Of a stretch of DNA of 64,000 nucleotides, positions 42,524 through 52,250 are shown piece by piece. Each line of letters starts with the position of its first letter. The stretch's first letter is position 1. The notes beneath the pieces are model-generated. The model worked only from the letters and a program-made list of their open reading frames with translations, did no database searches and was not told the DNA's origin. A program made the translations under genes and the position numbers. The stretch is from Castellaniella sp. (lineage in GTDB: Bacteria > Pseudomonadota > Gammaproteobacteria > Burkholderiales > Burkholderiaceae_B). The stretch spans positions 37,607 through 101,606 of the forward strand of contig NZ_SCQN01000022.1 of the NCBI RefSeq assembly GCF_004321985.1, written 5' to 3'.

Positions 42524-44188
42524 TTGAAACCCCCCAATCTTCGCTATTCTCGGGCGGTCCGTGGCCTATGGGCTCCATCCGGAGCCTTTCTTGTTGGTCT
42601 GGCCGTCATGGCCCCCCTCCTGGCGTTGGGATGGCATGCCCTGGGTAGCGATCTGAGCCATTGGCGGTATCTGGCCGGCACGATGCCGGCCGCCCTGCGT
42701 AATACGATGGCTTTGCTAGCAGGGGTCGGTCTGCTGGTCAGCTTGCTGGGTGCCGGAAGTGCCTGGCTGGTGACGGCCTATGACTTTCGGGGCCGCACCA
42801 TACTCAGCTGGGCTTTGTTGCTTCCGCTGGCCGTGCCAACCTATATCATGGCCTATGCCTATCTGGACGCGCTGCACCCGATTGGGCCAGTGCAATCCAC
42901 GCTGCGCGGTTGGCTGGGATATGCCAGCCCGCGCGAATTCAGGCTGCCGGATATACGCAATATGACCGGAGCCGTTTTCGTGCTGGGCTTCGTGCTCTAT
43001 CCGTATGTGTATCTCACGATGCGGTCAATGTTTTTGACGCAATCGGCCAATTTGCTGGAAGCCGCCCGAATACTGGGCGCACACAAACCTGAGGTTTTCT
43101 GGCGTGTCGTTCTTCCGCTCGCCAGACCAGCCTGGGCCATCGGATTGAGCTTGGCCCTGCTGGAGGCGCTAAACGATATTGGCGCTTCCGAGTTTCTAGG
43201 TGTGCAAACCTTGACGGTCTCAGTCTATACGTCGTGGACCACGAGATCGGATCTGGGCGCGGCAGCGCAGATTGCGCTCACCATGCTGGTTGTCATTGTC
43301 GGGCTCCTTCTCATGGAGCGCAAAGGCCGTGCGCGCCAGCGCTTTGCCAATACCCAACGCATGCAACCGATGCGCCCTCGGGTACTGCGCGGTCTGCCCG
43401 CAGCGATTGCCCTTATGCTCGGCCTGTTGCCTATTCTCGTCGGCTTTGCTTGTCCAGTCGCTTATCTGTCAATCGAAGCAGTGCAGCGATTGAATGGCGG
43501 GCAAGGCGTGTCCAACGCGTTGACTCGCAGTCTTTCCAACACTGTATTACTTGCTTTACTGGCGACGGTGGTCACGCTGGCCGCAGGTCTGATGGTCGCC
43601 TGGGCAACCCGCACGCTTCGCGAGGCCGCCTGGCGCCAGCCGGTGCGATCAATAGCGCGCGTTGCGAGTCTGGGCTATGCAGTGCCGGGCACGGTGTTGG
43701 CCATCGGGTTGTTCACGCCAGTGATGTTGATTGAAAAGGCGCTGGGCGAGTTGATGGGAGGCCGGAGCCTGTTTCTCATGGGATCGGTCGGGCTGTTGGT
43801 CAGTGCTTATGCCATCCGATTTCTCGCCATTCCGATCGGTGCGGTGGAGGCTGGTCTGACGCGGGTCCCGGTCTCCATAGAATACGCCGCCAGGACTTTG
43901 GGGGCACGCCCGGCGCATGTCTTGCGGCGAATTCACCTGCCGTTGCTACGCCCCGCGCTGGTGGCCAGCGCGCTGCTGATTTTCGTCGAGGCCATGAAGG
44001 AATTGCCGGCTACGCTGTTATTGCGTCCGCTCGATTTCGACACGCTGGCCACTTGGCTGTACGCGGAAGCTTCCCGCGGAAGCTACGAGGAAGGTGCGGT
44101 GGCGGCTGTTGCCATTGTGCTCGCTGGACTGTTGCCCGTGGTCCTCCTTGCTCGGACCGACCTCTCCTACGGACATCGAAAGCAATGA
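42524..44188 (+). CDS. fbpB: Iron(III) ABC transporter permease, fused double-module
   Basis: A 554-residue permease made of two fused six-helix modules, as usual for FbpB/ThiP-type transporters. Coupling loops are seen as LLEAARILGAHKPEVFWRVVLPL near 180 and IEYAARTLGARPAHVLRRIHLPL near 450. It moves Fe3+ from FbpA across the inner membrane. Its TGA overlaps the fbpC ATG. The start codon at 42524 is TTG, 4 nt after the fbpA stop. Confidence 0.93.
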   Translation: MKPPNLRYSRAVRGLWAPSGAFLVGLAVMAPLLALGWHALGSDLSHWRYLAGTMPAALRNTMALLAGVGLLVSLLGAGSAWLVTAYDFRGRTILSWALLLPLAVPTYIMAYAYLDALHPIGPVQSTLRGWLGYASPREFRLPDIRNMTGAVFVLGFVLYPYVYLTMRSMFLTQSANLLEAARILGAHKPEVFWRVVLPLARPAWAIGLSLALLEALNDIGASEFLGVQTLTVSVYTSWTTRSDLGAAAQIALTMLVVIVGLLLMERKGRARQRFANTQRMQPMRPRVLRGLPAAIALMLGLLPILVGFACPVAYLSIEAVQRLNGGQGVSNALTRSLSNTVLLALLATVVTLAAGLMVAWATRTLREAAWRQPVRSIARVASLGYAVPGTVLAIGLFTPVMLIEKALGELMGGRSLFLMGSVGLLVSAYAIRFLAIPIGAVEAGLTRVPVSIEYAARTLGARPAHVLRRIHLPLLRPALVASALLIFVEAMKELPATLLLRPLDFDTLATWLYAEASRGSYEEGAVAAVAIVLAGLLPVVLLARTDLSYGHRKQ

Positions 44189-44985
44189 GTTCAATTCAAT
44201 CTTCTGGTCCATCGGGGCAGCTCGCCAGCGAGCGTGCATTCCTGAATCTGTCCTGCGTCGGGGTTGCTTACGATACGCCCAGCGGGCCGGTGGCGGTGAT
44301 TCATGATTTTTCCCTGTCGCTCGAACGAGGAAACGTCGGGTGCTTGCTGGGCCCGTCGGGTTGTGGGAAGTCGACCATTCTCAGGGCAATTGCCGGATTT
44401 GAGCCGGTAACCAGCGGCGTTTTTTTGCTTGGCGACAGGGTCTTGTCATCGCCGACCAGGCACGTCGCGCCTGAAGATCGGCATATTGGAATGATGTTTC
44501 AGGACTATGCGTTGTTTCCACACATGACGATTGGCGAAAACATCGGATTTGGTGTCCGCGGGGTTTCCCGCCGGGATCGCATGAATCGCATTCAAGAGAT
44601 GCTGGAGATTGTGCGCCTTGCAGATATGGGTAGCCGCTATCCACACGAGCTTTCAGGCGGCCAGCAGCAACGTGTGGCATTGGCTAGAGCATTGGCGCCA
44701 TCACCTGAATTGCTCTTGCTGGACGAACCGTTTTCAAACCTGGATGTGAACACGCGTGCGCACCTTGCCGGTGAGGTGCGCGATATCATCAGGGCGACGA
44801 ACCGTACGGCCATCGTGGTGACGCACAATCAGGACGAGGCATTTGCCATGGCGGACCAGATTGGAGTGATGCGAGATGGTCGTTTGGAGCAATGGGCGAC
44901 TCCAACATTATTGTGTGTCGAACCAGCCTCTCGTTATGTACATGGTTTTTTGGATGGTGAGCGGAATTATGCGCAGATTGGATAG
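44185..44985 (+). CDS. fbpC: Iron(III) ABC transporter ATP-binding protein
   Basis: A 266-residue ATPase. Walker A GPSGCGKST (about 55-63), Q-loop MMFQDYALFPH, signature LSGGQQQRVALARAL and Walker B LLLLDEPFSNLD are complete. It lacks the long C-terminal regulatory domain of many FbpC proteins (about 350 aa), ending soon after the H-loop and a short tail. ATGA overlap with fbpB shows translational coupling. Confidence 0.92.
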   Translation: MSSIQSSGPSGQLASERAFLNLSCVGVAYDTPSGPVAVIHDFSLSLERGNVGCLLGPSGCGKSTILRAIAGFEPVTSGVFLLGDRVLSSPTRHVAPEDRHIGMMFQDYALFPHMTIGENIGFGVRGVSRRDRMNRIQEMLEIVRLADMGSRYPHELSGGQQQRVALARALAPSPELLLLDEPFSNLDVNTRAHLAGEVRDIIRATNRTAIVVTHNQDEAFAMADQIGVMRDGRLEQWATPTLLCVEPASRYVHGFLDGERNYAQIG

Positions 44986-45066
44986 GTGGTGGGTCGGCCG
45001 GCTTTGATCTGTATTGTGCGGCCCGGCAGATTCTTTTGAGACCGGGTGAAAGAATGCTTCAAACGC

Positions 45067-45099
45067 AAAAAGGCCCAAACCGAAGTTTGGGCCTTTTTT
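45067..45099. terminator. Bidirectional intrinsic terminator between fbpC and tRNA-Gly
   Basis: AGGCCCAAAC and GTTTGGGCCT pair around CGAA, flanked by an A run on the left and T run on the right. It can end fbpABC on the plus strand and the tRNA-Gly transcript on the minus strand. Confidence 0.92.
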
Positions 45100-45104
45100 G
45101 AATC

Positions 45105-45180
45105 TGGAGCGGGAAACGAGTCTCGAACTCGCGACCTCAACCTTGGCAAGGTTGCGCTCTACCAACTGAGCTATTCCCGC
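45105..45180 (-). tRNA. tRNA-Gly (anticodon GCC)
   Basis: 76 nt including encoded CCA. Acceptor GCGGGAA/TTCCCGC pairs fully; anticodon loop CTTGCCAA contains GCC; T arm GAGTTCGAGACTC. A minus-strand promoter lies upstream: TTGACG (45237-45232), 17 nt, TAAAAT (45214-45209). Confidence 0.97.
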
Positions 45181-45208
45181 GTTGCTTGCTGATCAAACCA
45201 AGCTCTGC

Positions 45209-45237
45209 ATTTTATCTTGTGGTCATCAGCCCGTCAA
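45209..45237 (-). promoter_or_regulatory. Promoter of tRNA-Gly
   Basis: TTGACG and TAAAAT on the minus strand with 17-nt spacing, ending about 29 nt before the tRNA 5' end. A GGCCCTTC/GAAGGGCC hairpin lies further upstream at 45265-45281 with no T run. Confidence 0.65.
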
Positions 45238-45379
45238 ACAGCTGCTGCGCCGGTCGAACTTGAAGGCCCTTCGGAAGGGCCCCGAACCAACACGAAATCA
45301 TGCAGGAAGCGAACTATACGGGATGGATCCGGCGTGTGTCAAATTCGCTGGAAAGGGCGGTTGAAAAAGGAAGCGGGGT

Positions 45380-46504
45380 ATGCTTACGCCTTCTCATCCC
45401 CCACAGGTCATTGCCGTGCCGCTGACGTTTGTCGAACAGGATCTGCAGCCCTGCAACACGTTGGGTTTGTCGGCGCGTGCGTTGACGGCAATCCTGGACG
45501 ATGAAGCGGACATTCCTGATCTGCACCGTGCGCTTGCCGCGACTGATGGGGCAGAGCCGTCGCTGTTCGTGCTGGGGGGTGGCAGCAATGTCGTCATGGA
45601 CGCTCGGCCCCGCCATCGGGTGCTGCGGGTTGCCTTGCAGGGTGTTCGGTTGTGGCGCGAGACGGCGACGCATTGGATCGTAGAGGCGGCGGCGGGCGAG
45701 TCCTGGCACGGTTTCGTGTCGCACTGTCTGGCTCATGGCTGGCCGGGCCTGGAAAATCTGGCGCTGATCCCCGGAACCGTGGGGGCGGCGCCGGTGCAGA
45801 ACATTGGTGCATATGGGGTGGAACTGGCCGACCGGCTGCATTCCGTGGTGGCCTGGAACCTGCAGGTTGGGCGCCAGTACGAGCTGTCGTTGCAGGATTG
45901 CCAGTTCGCCTATAGAGACAGCCTATTCAAGCGAGCGAATGCGGGATGCTGGCTGATTGTTCGGGTGCGGGTCGCGTTGCCCAAGCAGTGGGTGCCGCGC
46001 CTGGAGTATCCGGATCTGCAGCAGCATCCTTTCTTGAGCACGCGGCAGAATATGCGTGCGGACGTGGGCGATGCAACCCAGCCTTCGGCAAGTGCGGAGT
46101 CCTGCCCGGGGCCTACACCCATCCAGATTTTCGAGGCGGTCTGCGAGATCCGCCGCCGCAAACTCCCCGACCCGGCAGTATTGGGCAATGCAGGCAGCTT
46201 TTTCAAGAACCCGCTCATCCCGGTGGCGCAGGCGCAGTCGTTGCAGTTGCGATTCCCGGATTTGCGTGTCTATCCCCAGTCTGATGGCCGTGCCAAGCTG
46301 GCCGCGGGCTGGCTGATCGAGCATGCGGGCTGGAAGGGGAAGCGCCTGGGTCCCGTGGGCATGCACGAGCGTCAGGCGCTCGTGCTGGTCAACCATGGCG
46401 GCGCCACGACCGAAGATGTGCTGGCACTGGCCGGCGCTGTTCGGCGCGATGTACAGGCGCGCTTTGGCGTTGAACTGGAGCAGGAACCGGTCTGGCTGGA
46501 TTGA
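45380..46504 (+). CDS. murB: UDP-N-acetylenolpyruvoylglucosamine reductase MurB
   Basis: Flavoenzyme forming UDP-MurNAc from UDP-GlcNAc-enolpyruvate with NADPH, an early peptidoglycan step. The 374-residue type I MurB shows the FAD loop LGGGSNVV (65-72), PGTVGAAPVQNIGAYG (131-146), the catalytic Ser in GSFFKNP (about 272-278) and HAGWKG. It is about 30 residues longer than E. coli MurB; the extra length is a polar Gln/Ser/Ala-rich segment near 221-247. Isolated gene, convergent with dapB. Confidence 0.95.
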   Translation: MLTPSHPPQVIAVPLTFVEQDLQPCNTLGLSARALTAILDDEADIPDLHRALAATDGAEPSLFVLGGGSNVVMDARPRHRVLRVALQGVRLWRETATHWIVEAAAGESWHGFVSHCLAHGWPGLENLALIPGTVGAAPVQNIGAYGVELADRLHSVVAWNLQVGRQYELSLQDCQFAYRDSLFKRANAGCWLIVRVRVALPKQWVPRLEYPDLQQHPFLSTRQNMRADVGDATQPSASAESCPGPTPIQIFEAVCEIRRRKLPDPAVLGNAGSFFKNPLIPVAQAQSLQLRFPDLRVYPQSDGRAKLAAGWLIEHAGWKGKRLGPVGMHERQALVLVNHGGATTEDVLALAGAVRRDVQARFGVELEQEPVWLD

Positions 46505-46512
46505 GGGCTGGC

Positions 46513-47301
46513 CTAAGCCAGCACGTCCTGCATGTCGAACAGGCCGAATTCCTTGCGGGCCAGGTAGCGGGCCGCGCGCAGGCTACCCTGGGCGTAAGTG
46601 GCGCGACTGCTGGACCGATGGGTGATCTCGATACGTTCGCCGGTGCCGCAGAAATACACGGTATGGTCGCCCACGATGTCGCCACCACGCAGCACTGAAA
46701 AGCCGATGTGGCCGGTTTCGCGCACGCCCGTGTGGCCGTGGCGGGCCCAGTCGGCCACGTCGTTCATGGATACCCCCCAGGCCCGAGCCACCGCTTCGCC
46801 CATGGCCAGTGCGGTGCCCGATGGAGCGTCGACTTTGTTGCGGTGGTGAGCTTCGAAAACTTCCACGTCATAGCCGCTGTTCAGGAGCTTGGCGGCGGTT
46901 TCCAGGAGCTTCAGCGTGACGTTGACGCCCACGCTCATGTTTGGTGCGAACACGATGCCGATCTTCTGGGCGGCAGCGCGGATGGCCTGCTTGCCCTGGG
47001 CGTCGAATCCCGTCGTGCCGATGACGCATTTGACGTTGTGCGCGATACAGGCCTGGAGGTGCTGCAAGGTGCCTTCCGGGCGCGTGAAGTCGATCAGGCA
47101 GTCGGCCTGTGCCAGCGCGGCCAGGTCGTCGGTCACCCGCACCCCCGTCTTGCGCCCCAGAAACAGGCCGGCGTCCTGGCCAACGGTCTCGCCACCCGTG
47201 CGGTCCAGGGCGACCGTGAGGGTCAGGTCTTCAGCATCGAGTACGGCCTGGATCAGCATGTGTCCCATGCGGCCGGAGGCCCCGGCAATCGCGATCCGCA
47301 T
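46513..47301 (-). CDS. dapB: 4-hydroxy-tetrahydrodipicolinate reductase
   Basis: DapB reduces HTPA to tetrahydrodipicolinate in lysine and meso-diaminopimelate synthesis. The 262-residue protein has the nucleotide fold [13 protein letters not shown] (residues 4-16), the GTTGFD turn, and the catalytic/substrate motif [16 protein letters not shown] (about 154-169). Its ATG overlaps the bamE stop (TAATG), so it is coupled to bamE. Confidence 0.97.
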   Translation of the reverse strand: MRIAIAGASGRMGHMLIQAVLDAEDLTLTVALDRTGGETVGQDAGLFLGRKTGVRVTDDLAALAQADCLIDFTRPEGTLQHLQACIAHNVKCVIGTTGFDAQGKQAIRAAAQKIGIVFAPNMSVGVNVTLKLLETAAKLLNSGYDVEVFEAHHRNKVDAPSGTALAMGEAVARAWGVSMNDVADWARHGHTGVRETGHIGFSVLRGGDIVGDHTVYFCGTGERIEITHRSSSRATYAQGSLRAARYLARKEFGLFDMQDVLA

Positions 47302-47888
47302 TACTTTTTGTCTCCGGAAGCAGGTGAAGGATTGGTGGATGGAGCGGCCGCGGCCGGCGCGTTCACGGGCGTACTGGCTGCCGGTGGCGTTGCCAGGTTG
47401 TCCAGGCCTGGCTGATTTGGCGCCGCTGACGAGTTCACGCCAGGTGATGCGGCCTTCTGGGCGTCCTTGTCGGCGCTGGATTTTGAGGGGATGGCTTCAC
47501 GGCCGCTGTCGATCTTCTGGAACGGCTGGCGGTCGGGCTGCTGGTCGCCGGACCAGTGCGTGAGCTTGTCGTCCTGGAACCAGACGGTGAATTTCCGCAG
47601 TTCGTCTTTGCCGTAGCCGGGCTGGTTGTAATAGGGGTAGTCCCAGCGGTCGGCGTGGAAAGCGTCCTCCAGCGTTGGCGTACCCAGAACGAAGCGGACC
47701 TGGTCGCGGGTCATGCCGACTTCGAGCTTGGAGATCTGCTCGGACGTGATCCAGTTGCCTTGCTGGATGGCGGGGCGATAGGGAAATCCCCAATTGGTCG
47801 AGCCGCATCCTGCCAGGCTGATGGCCAGCAAGCCTGTTGCCAGGCCGATCTTCACTCTGTGAGAATGGGTACTCGCTAGGATACGCAC
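47301..47888 (-). CDS. bamE: Outer membrane protein assembly factor BamE
   Basis: A small lipoprotein of the BAM complex that folds outer-membrane barrels. From the GTG at 47888 the 195-residue protein has a lipoprotein signal with lipobox LAGC (Cys28) and the SmpA/OmlA core ([22 protein letters not shown], then RFVLGTP and DRWDYPYY). A C-terminal Pro/Ala/Ser-rich extension of about 75 residues goes beyond E. coli BamE. An in-frame ATG at 47966 would destroy a sensible signal peptide. Divergent from fur. Confidence 0.93.
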   Translation of the reverse strand: MRILASTHSHRVKIGLATGLLAISLAGCGSTNWGFPYRPAIQQGNWITSEQISKLEVGMTRDQVRFVLGTPTLEDAFHADRWDYPYYNQPGYGKDELRKFTVWFQDDKLTHWSGDQQPDRQPFQKIDSGREAIPSKSSADKDAQKAASPGVNSSAAPNQPGLDNLATPPAASTPVNAPAAAAPSTNPSPASGDKK

Positions 47889-48049
47889 AAAAGCCCCCGT
47901 GAACGGATGAGCAGCCTGCAGTCCGCAGGCCCCAAAACCGCTATCATAAAGGGAATTCCGATTCACGCACGTTCGGGGCCTGGCGCGGATGGCGGCAGTG
48001 ATCTTCGCTGTGGCTTGCTTTCCGGCTCCCCACCCGGGATACTTCCATC

Positions 48050-48475
48050 ATGAACGACCAGATCGAGCTCAAGAACATGGGTCTGAAGGCGACATTTCCT
48101 CGTCTGAAGATCCTTGACGTATTTCGCAGGGCCGAGACCCGGCACCACAGTGCAGAGGACGTGTATCGCGCCTTGATTGCAGAAGACGTGGACATCGGGC
48201 TGGCGACCGTCTATCGCGTGCTGACCCAGTTCGAACAGGCGGGCATCCTGCTGCGCAGCCAGTTCGACGGCGGCAAGGCGGTTTTCGAACTCAATGATGG
48301 CGATCACCATGACCACCTGATCTGCACCAACTGCGGACGGGTAGTGGAATTCTCTGACCCCGAAATCGAAAAGCGCCAGCAGCGCGTCGCCAAGGACAAC
48401 GGCTTTGCACTCGAAAGCCATCACATGATGCTCTACGGCATTTGCCCCAAATGCCAGGCCGCCAAGAAGGCGTGA
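48050..48475 (+). CDS. fur: Ferric uptake regulator Fur
   Basis: Iron-responsive repressor; with Fe2+ it binds Fur boxes such as the one found near 41.08 kb. The 141-residue protein has the winged helix ([48 protein letters not shown]), the metal-site cluster [12 protein letters not shown] (about 88-99) and the C-terminal CPKC. Length is typical. It is divergent from bamE and convergent with recN. Confidence 0.97.
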   Translation: MNDQIELKNMGLKATFPRLKILDVFRRAETRHHSAEDVYRALIAEDVDIGLATVYRVLTQFEQAGILLRSQFDGGKAVFELNDGDHHDHLICTNCGRVVEFSDPEIEKRQQRVAKDNGFALESHHMMLYGICPKCQAAKKA

Positions 48476-48491
48476 TCCAGACCGGGAATTC

Positions 48492-50141
48492 CTAGACTGC
48501 CGATAGCTTCAGCATCTCGCGCGCGTGGTCGCGCGTCGCAGTCGTCATCTTCAGCCCGCCCAGCATGCGGGCGATTTCATCTACGCGGCGGTCGTCCGAC
48601 AGGTTGCGAATGGCAGAGGCCGTGTGCCCCTGGTGTGTGGTCTTGCTGACCTGAAAGTGATGGCTGGCGCATGCGGCGACCTGGGGCAAGTGGGTCACGC
48701 ACAGAACCTGGTGCCGCTGGCCTAGTTGGTGCAACAGGCGCCCGATGACTTCCGCCACGGCGCCGCCGATGCCGGCGTCCACTTCGTCGAAGATCAGGGT
48801 CGGGACACGCGCGGCCTGGCTGGCGATGACGGATAGCGCCAGCGAAATGCGTGCAAGCTCTCCACCCGACGCAATCCGCGACAGTGGACGCGGTGTGACG
48901 CCCGCATGTCCGGATACCAGGAACTCCACGGATTCCAGGCCGTGAGCGGATGGTTTGCACGGCGCGGTTTCGATGCGGAATGTACCGCCTTCCATGGATA
49001 GCGTCTGCATGGCCTCGGTGACCTGGGCTGACAGCCGCTCAGCGGTGGTCTGGCGGGCGGTGCTCAGGGCCTTTGCCCGAGCCTGGTAATCTCCTTCGGC
49101 GCGTTCGCAGGCCTGGGTCAGAGCCTGCAGGTCGTGTCCCGCCTCGATTTGCTGCAATTGCGTGCGCAGCGTCTCGTGGTGCTGAGGGAGTTCTTCGGGC
49201 TCGATGTGAAAGCGCCGTGCTGCCTCGAACAGACGGCTCATCCGGGCCTCGGCCTGGGCCAGCGCGTCGGGGTCCAGTTCCAGACGGTCCACGTAGGCGT
49301 TCAGTCCCGATACTGTTTCACTACAGAGGATCTGTGCGGATTCCATGGACTGGCAGTGTTCGGCCAGCCCCGGATCATGGCGAACCAGCGCCTGCAGCGC
49401 CTGGTGGGCAGCTCGCAACGCCTGGGCGGCAGAGCCCGATTCACCATCCAGCGCCTCGATGGCCTGGTGTGCGCCTGCGAGCAGCGCCTGCGCGTGGGCC
49501 AGGCGAGATTGCCGTGTGCAGAGCTCCGGCCATTCCTCGGGCTGCGGGGCAAGCTCATCCAGGAAGGCCACGTCCTGCGTCAGACGCTCGGTGAGTGCTG
49601 TTTGATCGGCGGCTCGGGATTGGGCGTTTTGTAGTGCAGCCTGGGCATTGCGCCAGGCCGTCCAGGCCTGTTCCACCGCCCGCGCCTGCTCGGCGTGGCC
49701 GCCCTGGGTGTCCAGCAGGGCGCGCTGTTGCGTGGGTTCGAGCAGGCTCTGGTGGGCATGTTGCCCATGAATGTCGACCAGCAGCGTGCCCAGGTCGCGA
49801 AGCTGGGTGAGGGTGGCTGGCTGTCCGTTGATGTACGCCTTGCTGCGGCCCTGCGTGTCGATGACGCGCCGCAGGATGATTTCCGGGCCGTCCAGCGATT
49901 GTTCCGCCAGCCAGTCGGCGGCGGCTGGCGGCGCCTCGAAGACGGCGCTGATGTCGGTGCGGGAGGCGCCTTCGCGGACCAGCGTCGGATCGCCCCGGCC
50001 GCCCAGCGCGAGCGACAGCGCATCGATCAGGATCGACTTGCCCGCACCCGTTTCTCCTGAAAAGACCGTGAAACCCGCTTCGAAGCTGAGCTCGGCCTGA
50101 TCGACGATGACGAAGTCGCGGATGTGCAGGGCGCGCAGCAT
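48492..50141 (-). CDS. recN: DNA repair protein RecN
   Basis: An SMC-like ATPase acting in double-strand break repair. The 549-residue protein has Walker A GETGAGKS at 29-36, central coiled coil (about 170-370) and the C-terminal signature/Walker B LSRIASGGELARISLAL and LIFDEVDAGIGG. The gene lies 5 nt downstream of nadK, so the two are one transcript; no LexA-like site is visible at that junction. A much longer in-frame reading upstream overlaps nadK and is rejected. Confidence 0.97.
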   Translation of the reverse strand: MLRALHIRDFVIVDQAELSFEAGFTVFSGETGAGKSILIDALSLALGGRGDPTLVREGASRTDISAVFEAPPAAADWLAEQSLDGPEIILRRVIDTQGRSKAYINGQPATLTQLRDLGTLLVDIHGQHAHQSLLEPTQQRALLDTQGGHAEQARAVEQAWTAWRNAQAALQNAQSRAADQTALTERLTQDVAFLDELAPQPEEWPELCTRQSRLAHAQALLAGAHQAIEALDGESGSAAQALRAAHQALQALVRHDPGLAEHCQSMESAQILCSETVSGLNAYVDRLELDPDALAQAEARMSRLFEAARRFHIEPEELPQHHETLRTQLQQIEAGHDLQALTQACERAEGDYQARAKALSTARQTTAERLSAQVTEAMQTLSMEGGTFRIETAPCKPSAHGLESVEFLVSGHAGVTPRPLSRIASGGELARISLALSVIASQAARVPTLIFDEVDAGIGGAVAEVIGRLLHQLGQRHQVLCVTHLPQVAACASHHFQVSKTTHQGHTASAIRNLSDDRRVDEIARMLGGLKMTTATRDHAREMLKLSAV

Positions 50142-50146
50142 GGTCG

Positions 50147-51046
50147 TCAGTCCGGTTCGTCCCAGGGGTGGACCATGCGATTCCAGTTCAGTTTGCTGCG
50201 CAGGGTGGCGAAGTAGCTGTAGCCCTGGGGGTGCAGGAAGCGGACCCGGTAGGGGCTGCGGCGCACGTCGATGCGGTCGCCTTCCTGGCAGTTGGACAGG
50301 GCCTGCATGTCGAAGTGCACGCTGGCGCCCGATTCGACCCGGCCCAGGGCCAGAATGGTGATGCTGAGCACGCTGTCGGCCGGCAGGGTGATCGGCCGGT
50401 TGGACAAGGTCTGGGGTGCCACCGGCACCAGCACCAGCGCGGGGACCTGGGGGTGCAGAATCGGGCCGCCCGCCGACAGCGCGTAGGCCGTCGAGCCGGT
50501 GGGCGTGGCGATGATCAGGCCGTCGGCCCGCTGGCTGTGCATGAAGGCGCCGTTGCATTCCACACGCAGTTCTATCATGCCGCCACGACCGGCGCGGTTG
50601 ATGATCACGTCGTTCAGCGCCATGCCCGAGAAGATCTGCTGGCCGTCGCGCATGACCCGGCCTTCCAGCAGGATGCGTTCGTCCTGGACGAAGGCACCGT
50701 TCAGCACGCTGGTGATCGCCTCGTCCGCGCTGCCAAGCGGGATGTCGGTGATGAACCCCAGGCGCCCGTGGTTGATGCCGATCAGCGGGACGTCCGTCGT
50801 CGCCAGCTGGCGTGCGGCCGCCAGCATGGTGCCGTCGCCGCCCATGATCACCGCCAGGTCGGCGCGTGCGCCGATTTCCTGGAAGCTGGCCTGTTCGAAG
50901 TCCTGTACACCCGTGCGATGACCGGTTTCGGTCTCGATCAGGACCGAGCATCCGGCGCTTTGGAGCACCTTGCCCAGCCGGCGCAGAGGTGCGTCCATGC
51001 CGCTGTCCTGGTGCCGACCGACCAAGGCGACCGTGTGAAAGTGCAT
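50147..51046 (-). CDS. nadK: NAD kinase
   Basis: NadK phosphorylates NAD to NADP using ATP or polyphosphate. The 299-residue protein has the GGDGTML motif (about 68-74), the NDVIINRAGRGGMIEL region and the TPTGSTAYALSAGGPI glycine-rich motif. The ATG at 51046 was chosen; an in-frame TTG at 51067 is possible. A minus-strand TATAAT at 51099-51094 is a likely -10 box. Divergent from hrcA and coupled to recN. Confidence 0.96.
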   Translation of the reverse strand: MHFHTVALVGRHQDSGMDAPLRRLGKVLQSAGCSVLIETETGHRTGVQDFEQASFQEIGARADLAVIMGGDGTMLAAARQLATTDVPLIGINHGRLGFITDIPLGSADEAITSVLNGAFVQDERILLEGRVMRDGQQIFSGMALNDVIINRAGRGGMIELRVECNGAFMHSQRADGLIIATPTGSTAYALSAGGPILHPQVPALVLVPVAPQTLSNRPITLPADSVLSITILALGRVESGASVHFDMQALSNCQEGDRIDVRRSPYRVRFLHPQGYSYFATLRSKLNWNRMVHPWDEPD

Positions 51047-51165
51047 GGAGAGGGGTACCTCGAGCAAATGATGGAATAATAGGGGACTATCTGATTATAG
51101 GGGGATGATTGCAGCCTTGCGGTGTCGCTGCGCTGCAAATGTCCTGCACTATGGACGCATGGGTC

Positions 51166-52179
51166 ATGGATGATCGAGCCAAGGCATTGCTCAAGGCGCT
51201 GGTGGAGCGTTACATCGCGGACGGACAGCCCGTGGGTTCGCGCACCCTGTCCAAGGTCTTCGATCTGTCGCCGGCGACCATCCGCAACGTCATGTCCGAC
51301 CTGGAGGATCTGGGGCTGATTCACAGCCCCCATACCTCGTCGGGGCGGATTCCTACGCCGCGCGGTTATCGGTTGTTCGTGGACAGCTTGCTGACGGTGC
51401 GTCCTTATGAACTGAGTCCCGACCTGCAGATCGCCGACTGCCTGCCTGCGGCCGAACCGGGGCGCGCAGTGATGGCGGCGGCATCGCTGCTGTCCAATCT
51501 GTCGCAGTTCGCGGGTGTGGTGCTGACCCCCAAGCGCACCCAGGTCTTCCGGCATATCGAATTCATCCGGCTGTCGGACAAGCGGGTGCTGCTCATCATC
51601 GTGACGCCCAACGGAGATGTACAGAACCGCATCCTGTTCGTCCCGCGCGAATACACCGAAGTGGAGCTCCTGGAGGCATCCAACTTCTTCAACCACCACT
51701 TTTCAGGCCGTTCCTTCCACGAGGTGCGTGTCTCGCTGGCTGCGGAACTGGCCTCGCTGCGCTCGGACATTTCCCGCCTCATGCAGCAGGCAGTGGAAGC
51801 AGGGATCGGTACGCCGGGGACGCTCGACGAATCGATGGTCATTTCGGGCGAAGGCAAGCTGCTGGACATCTCCGAGATGACGGCCGACATGGCCAGGTTG
51901 CGGCGGCTGTTTGCGTTGTTCGAGCAGAAGACCGACCTGCTGCATCTGCTGGACGTGTCCAGTCAGGCACAGGGTGTCCAGATCTATATCGGCGGCGATT
52001 CGCGGCTGGTGCCGCTGGAAGACGTATCCATCATCACCGCACCCTACAAGGTCGATGGCCAGGTGGTCGGGACGCTGGGGGTGATCGGTCCCACGCGCAT
52101 GGCCTACCAACGGGTCATTCCCATCGTGGACATCACGGCCCGCATGTTGTCCAACGCCCTGGGCCAAGCGGCTTCCTGA
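51166..52179 (+). CDS. hrcA: Heat-inducible transcription repressor HrcA
   Basis: HrcA represses chaperone operons by binding CIRCE elements, aided by GroEL. The 337-residue protein starts [20 protein letters not shown], followed by the winged helix [23 protein letters not shown] and the [17 protein letters not shown] segment. Further in-frame ATGs at 51139 and 51151 exist, but MDDRA is the usual start. I could not find a CIRCE palindrome in this window; grpE and dnaK instead carry sigma-32-type promoters. Confidence 0.95.
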   Translation: MDDRAKALLKALVERYIADGQPVGSRTLSKVFDLSPATIRNVMSDLEDLGLIHSPHTSSGRIPTPRGYRLFVDSLLTVRPYELSPDLQIADCLPAAEPGRAVMAAASLLSNLSQFAGVVLTPKRTQVFRHIEFIRLSDKRVLLIIVTPNGDVQNRILFVPREYTEVELLEASNFFNHHFSGRSFHEVRVSLAAELASLRSDISRLMQQAVEAGIGTPGTLDESMVISGEGKLLDISEMTADMARLRRLFALFEQKTDLLHLLDVSSQAQGVQIYIGGDSRLVPLEDVSIITAPYKVDGQVVGTLGVIGPTRMAYQRVIPIVDITARMLSNALGQAAS

Positions 52180-52198
52180 CGGATGGGGCCCTCCGGAT

Positions 52199-52221
52199 GC
52201 CCGCCCGTGCGGGCGTTTTTT
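52199..52221 (+). terminator. Intrinsic terminator after hrcA
   Basis: GCCCGC and GCGGGC pair around CCGT, followed by G and six Ts. It lies 20 nt after the hrcA stop and 30 nt before hemH, separating the two genes. Confidence 0.85.
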
Positions 52222-52250
52222 CGCCTTTTGAACTGTGAGTCTGTGAATTC

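Noticed and set aside
51047..51165. Possible CIRCE element before hrcA
   Set aside because: I looked for TTAGCACTC/GAGTGCTAA arms here and before grpE and dnaK and found none.
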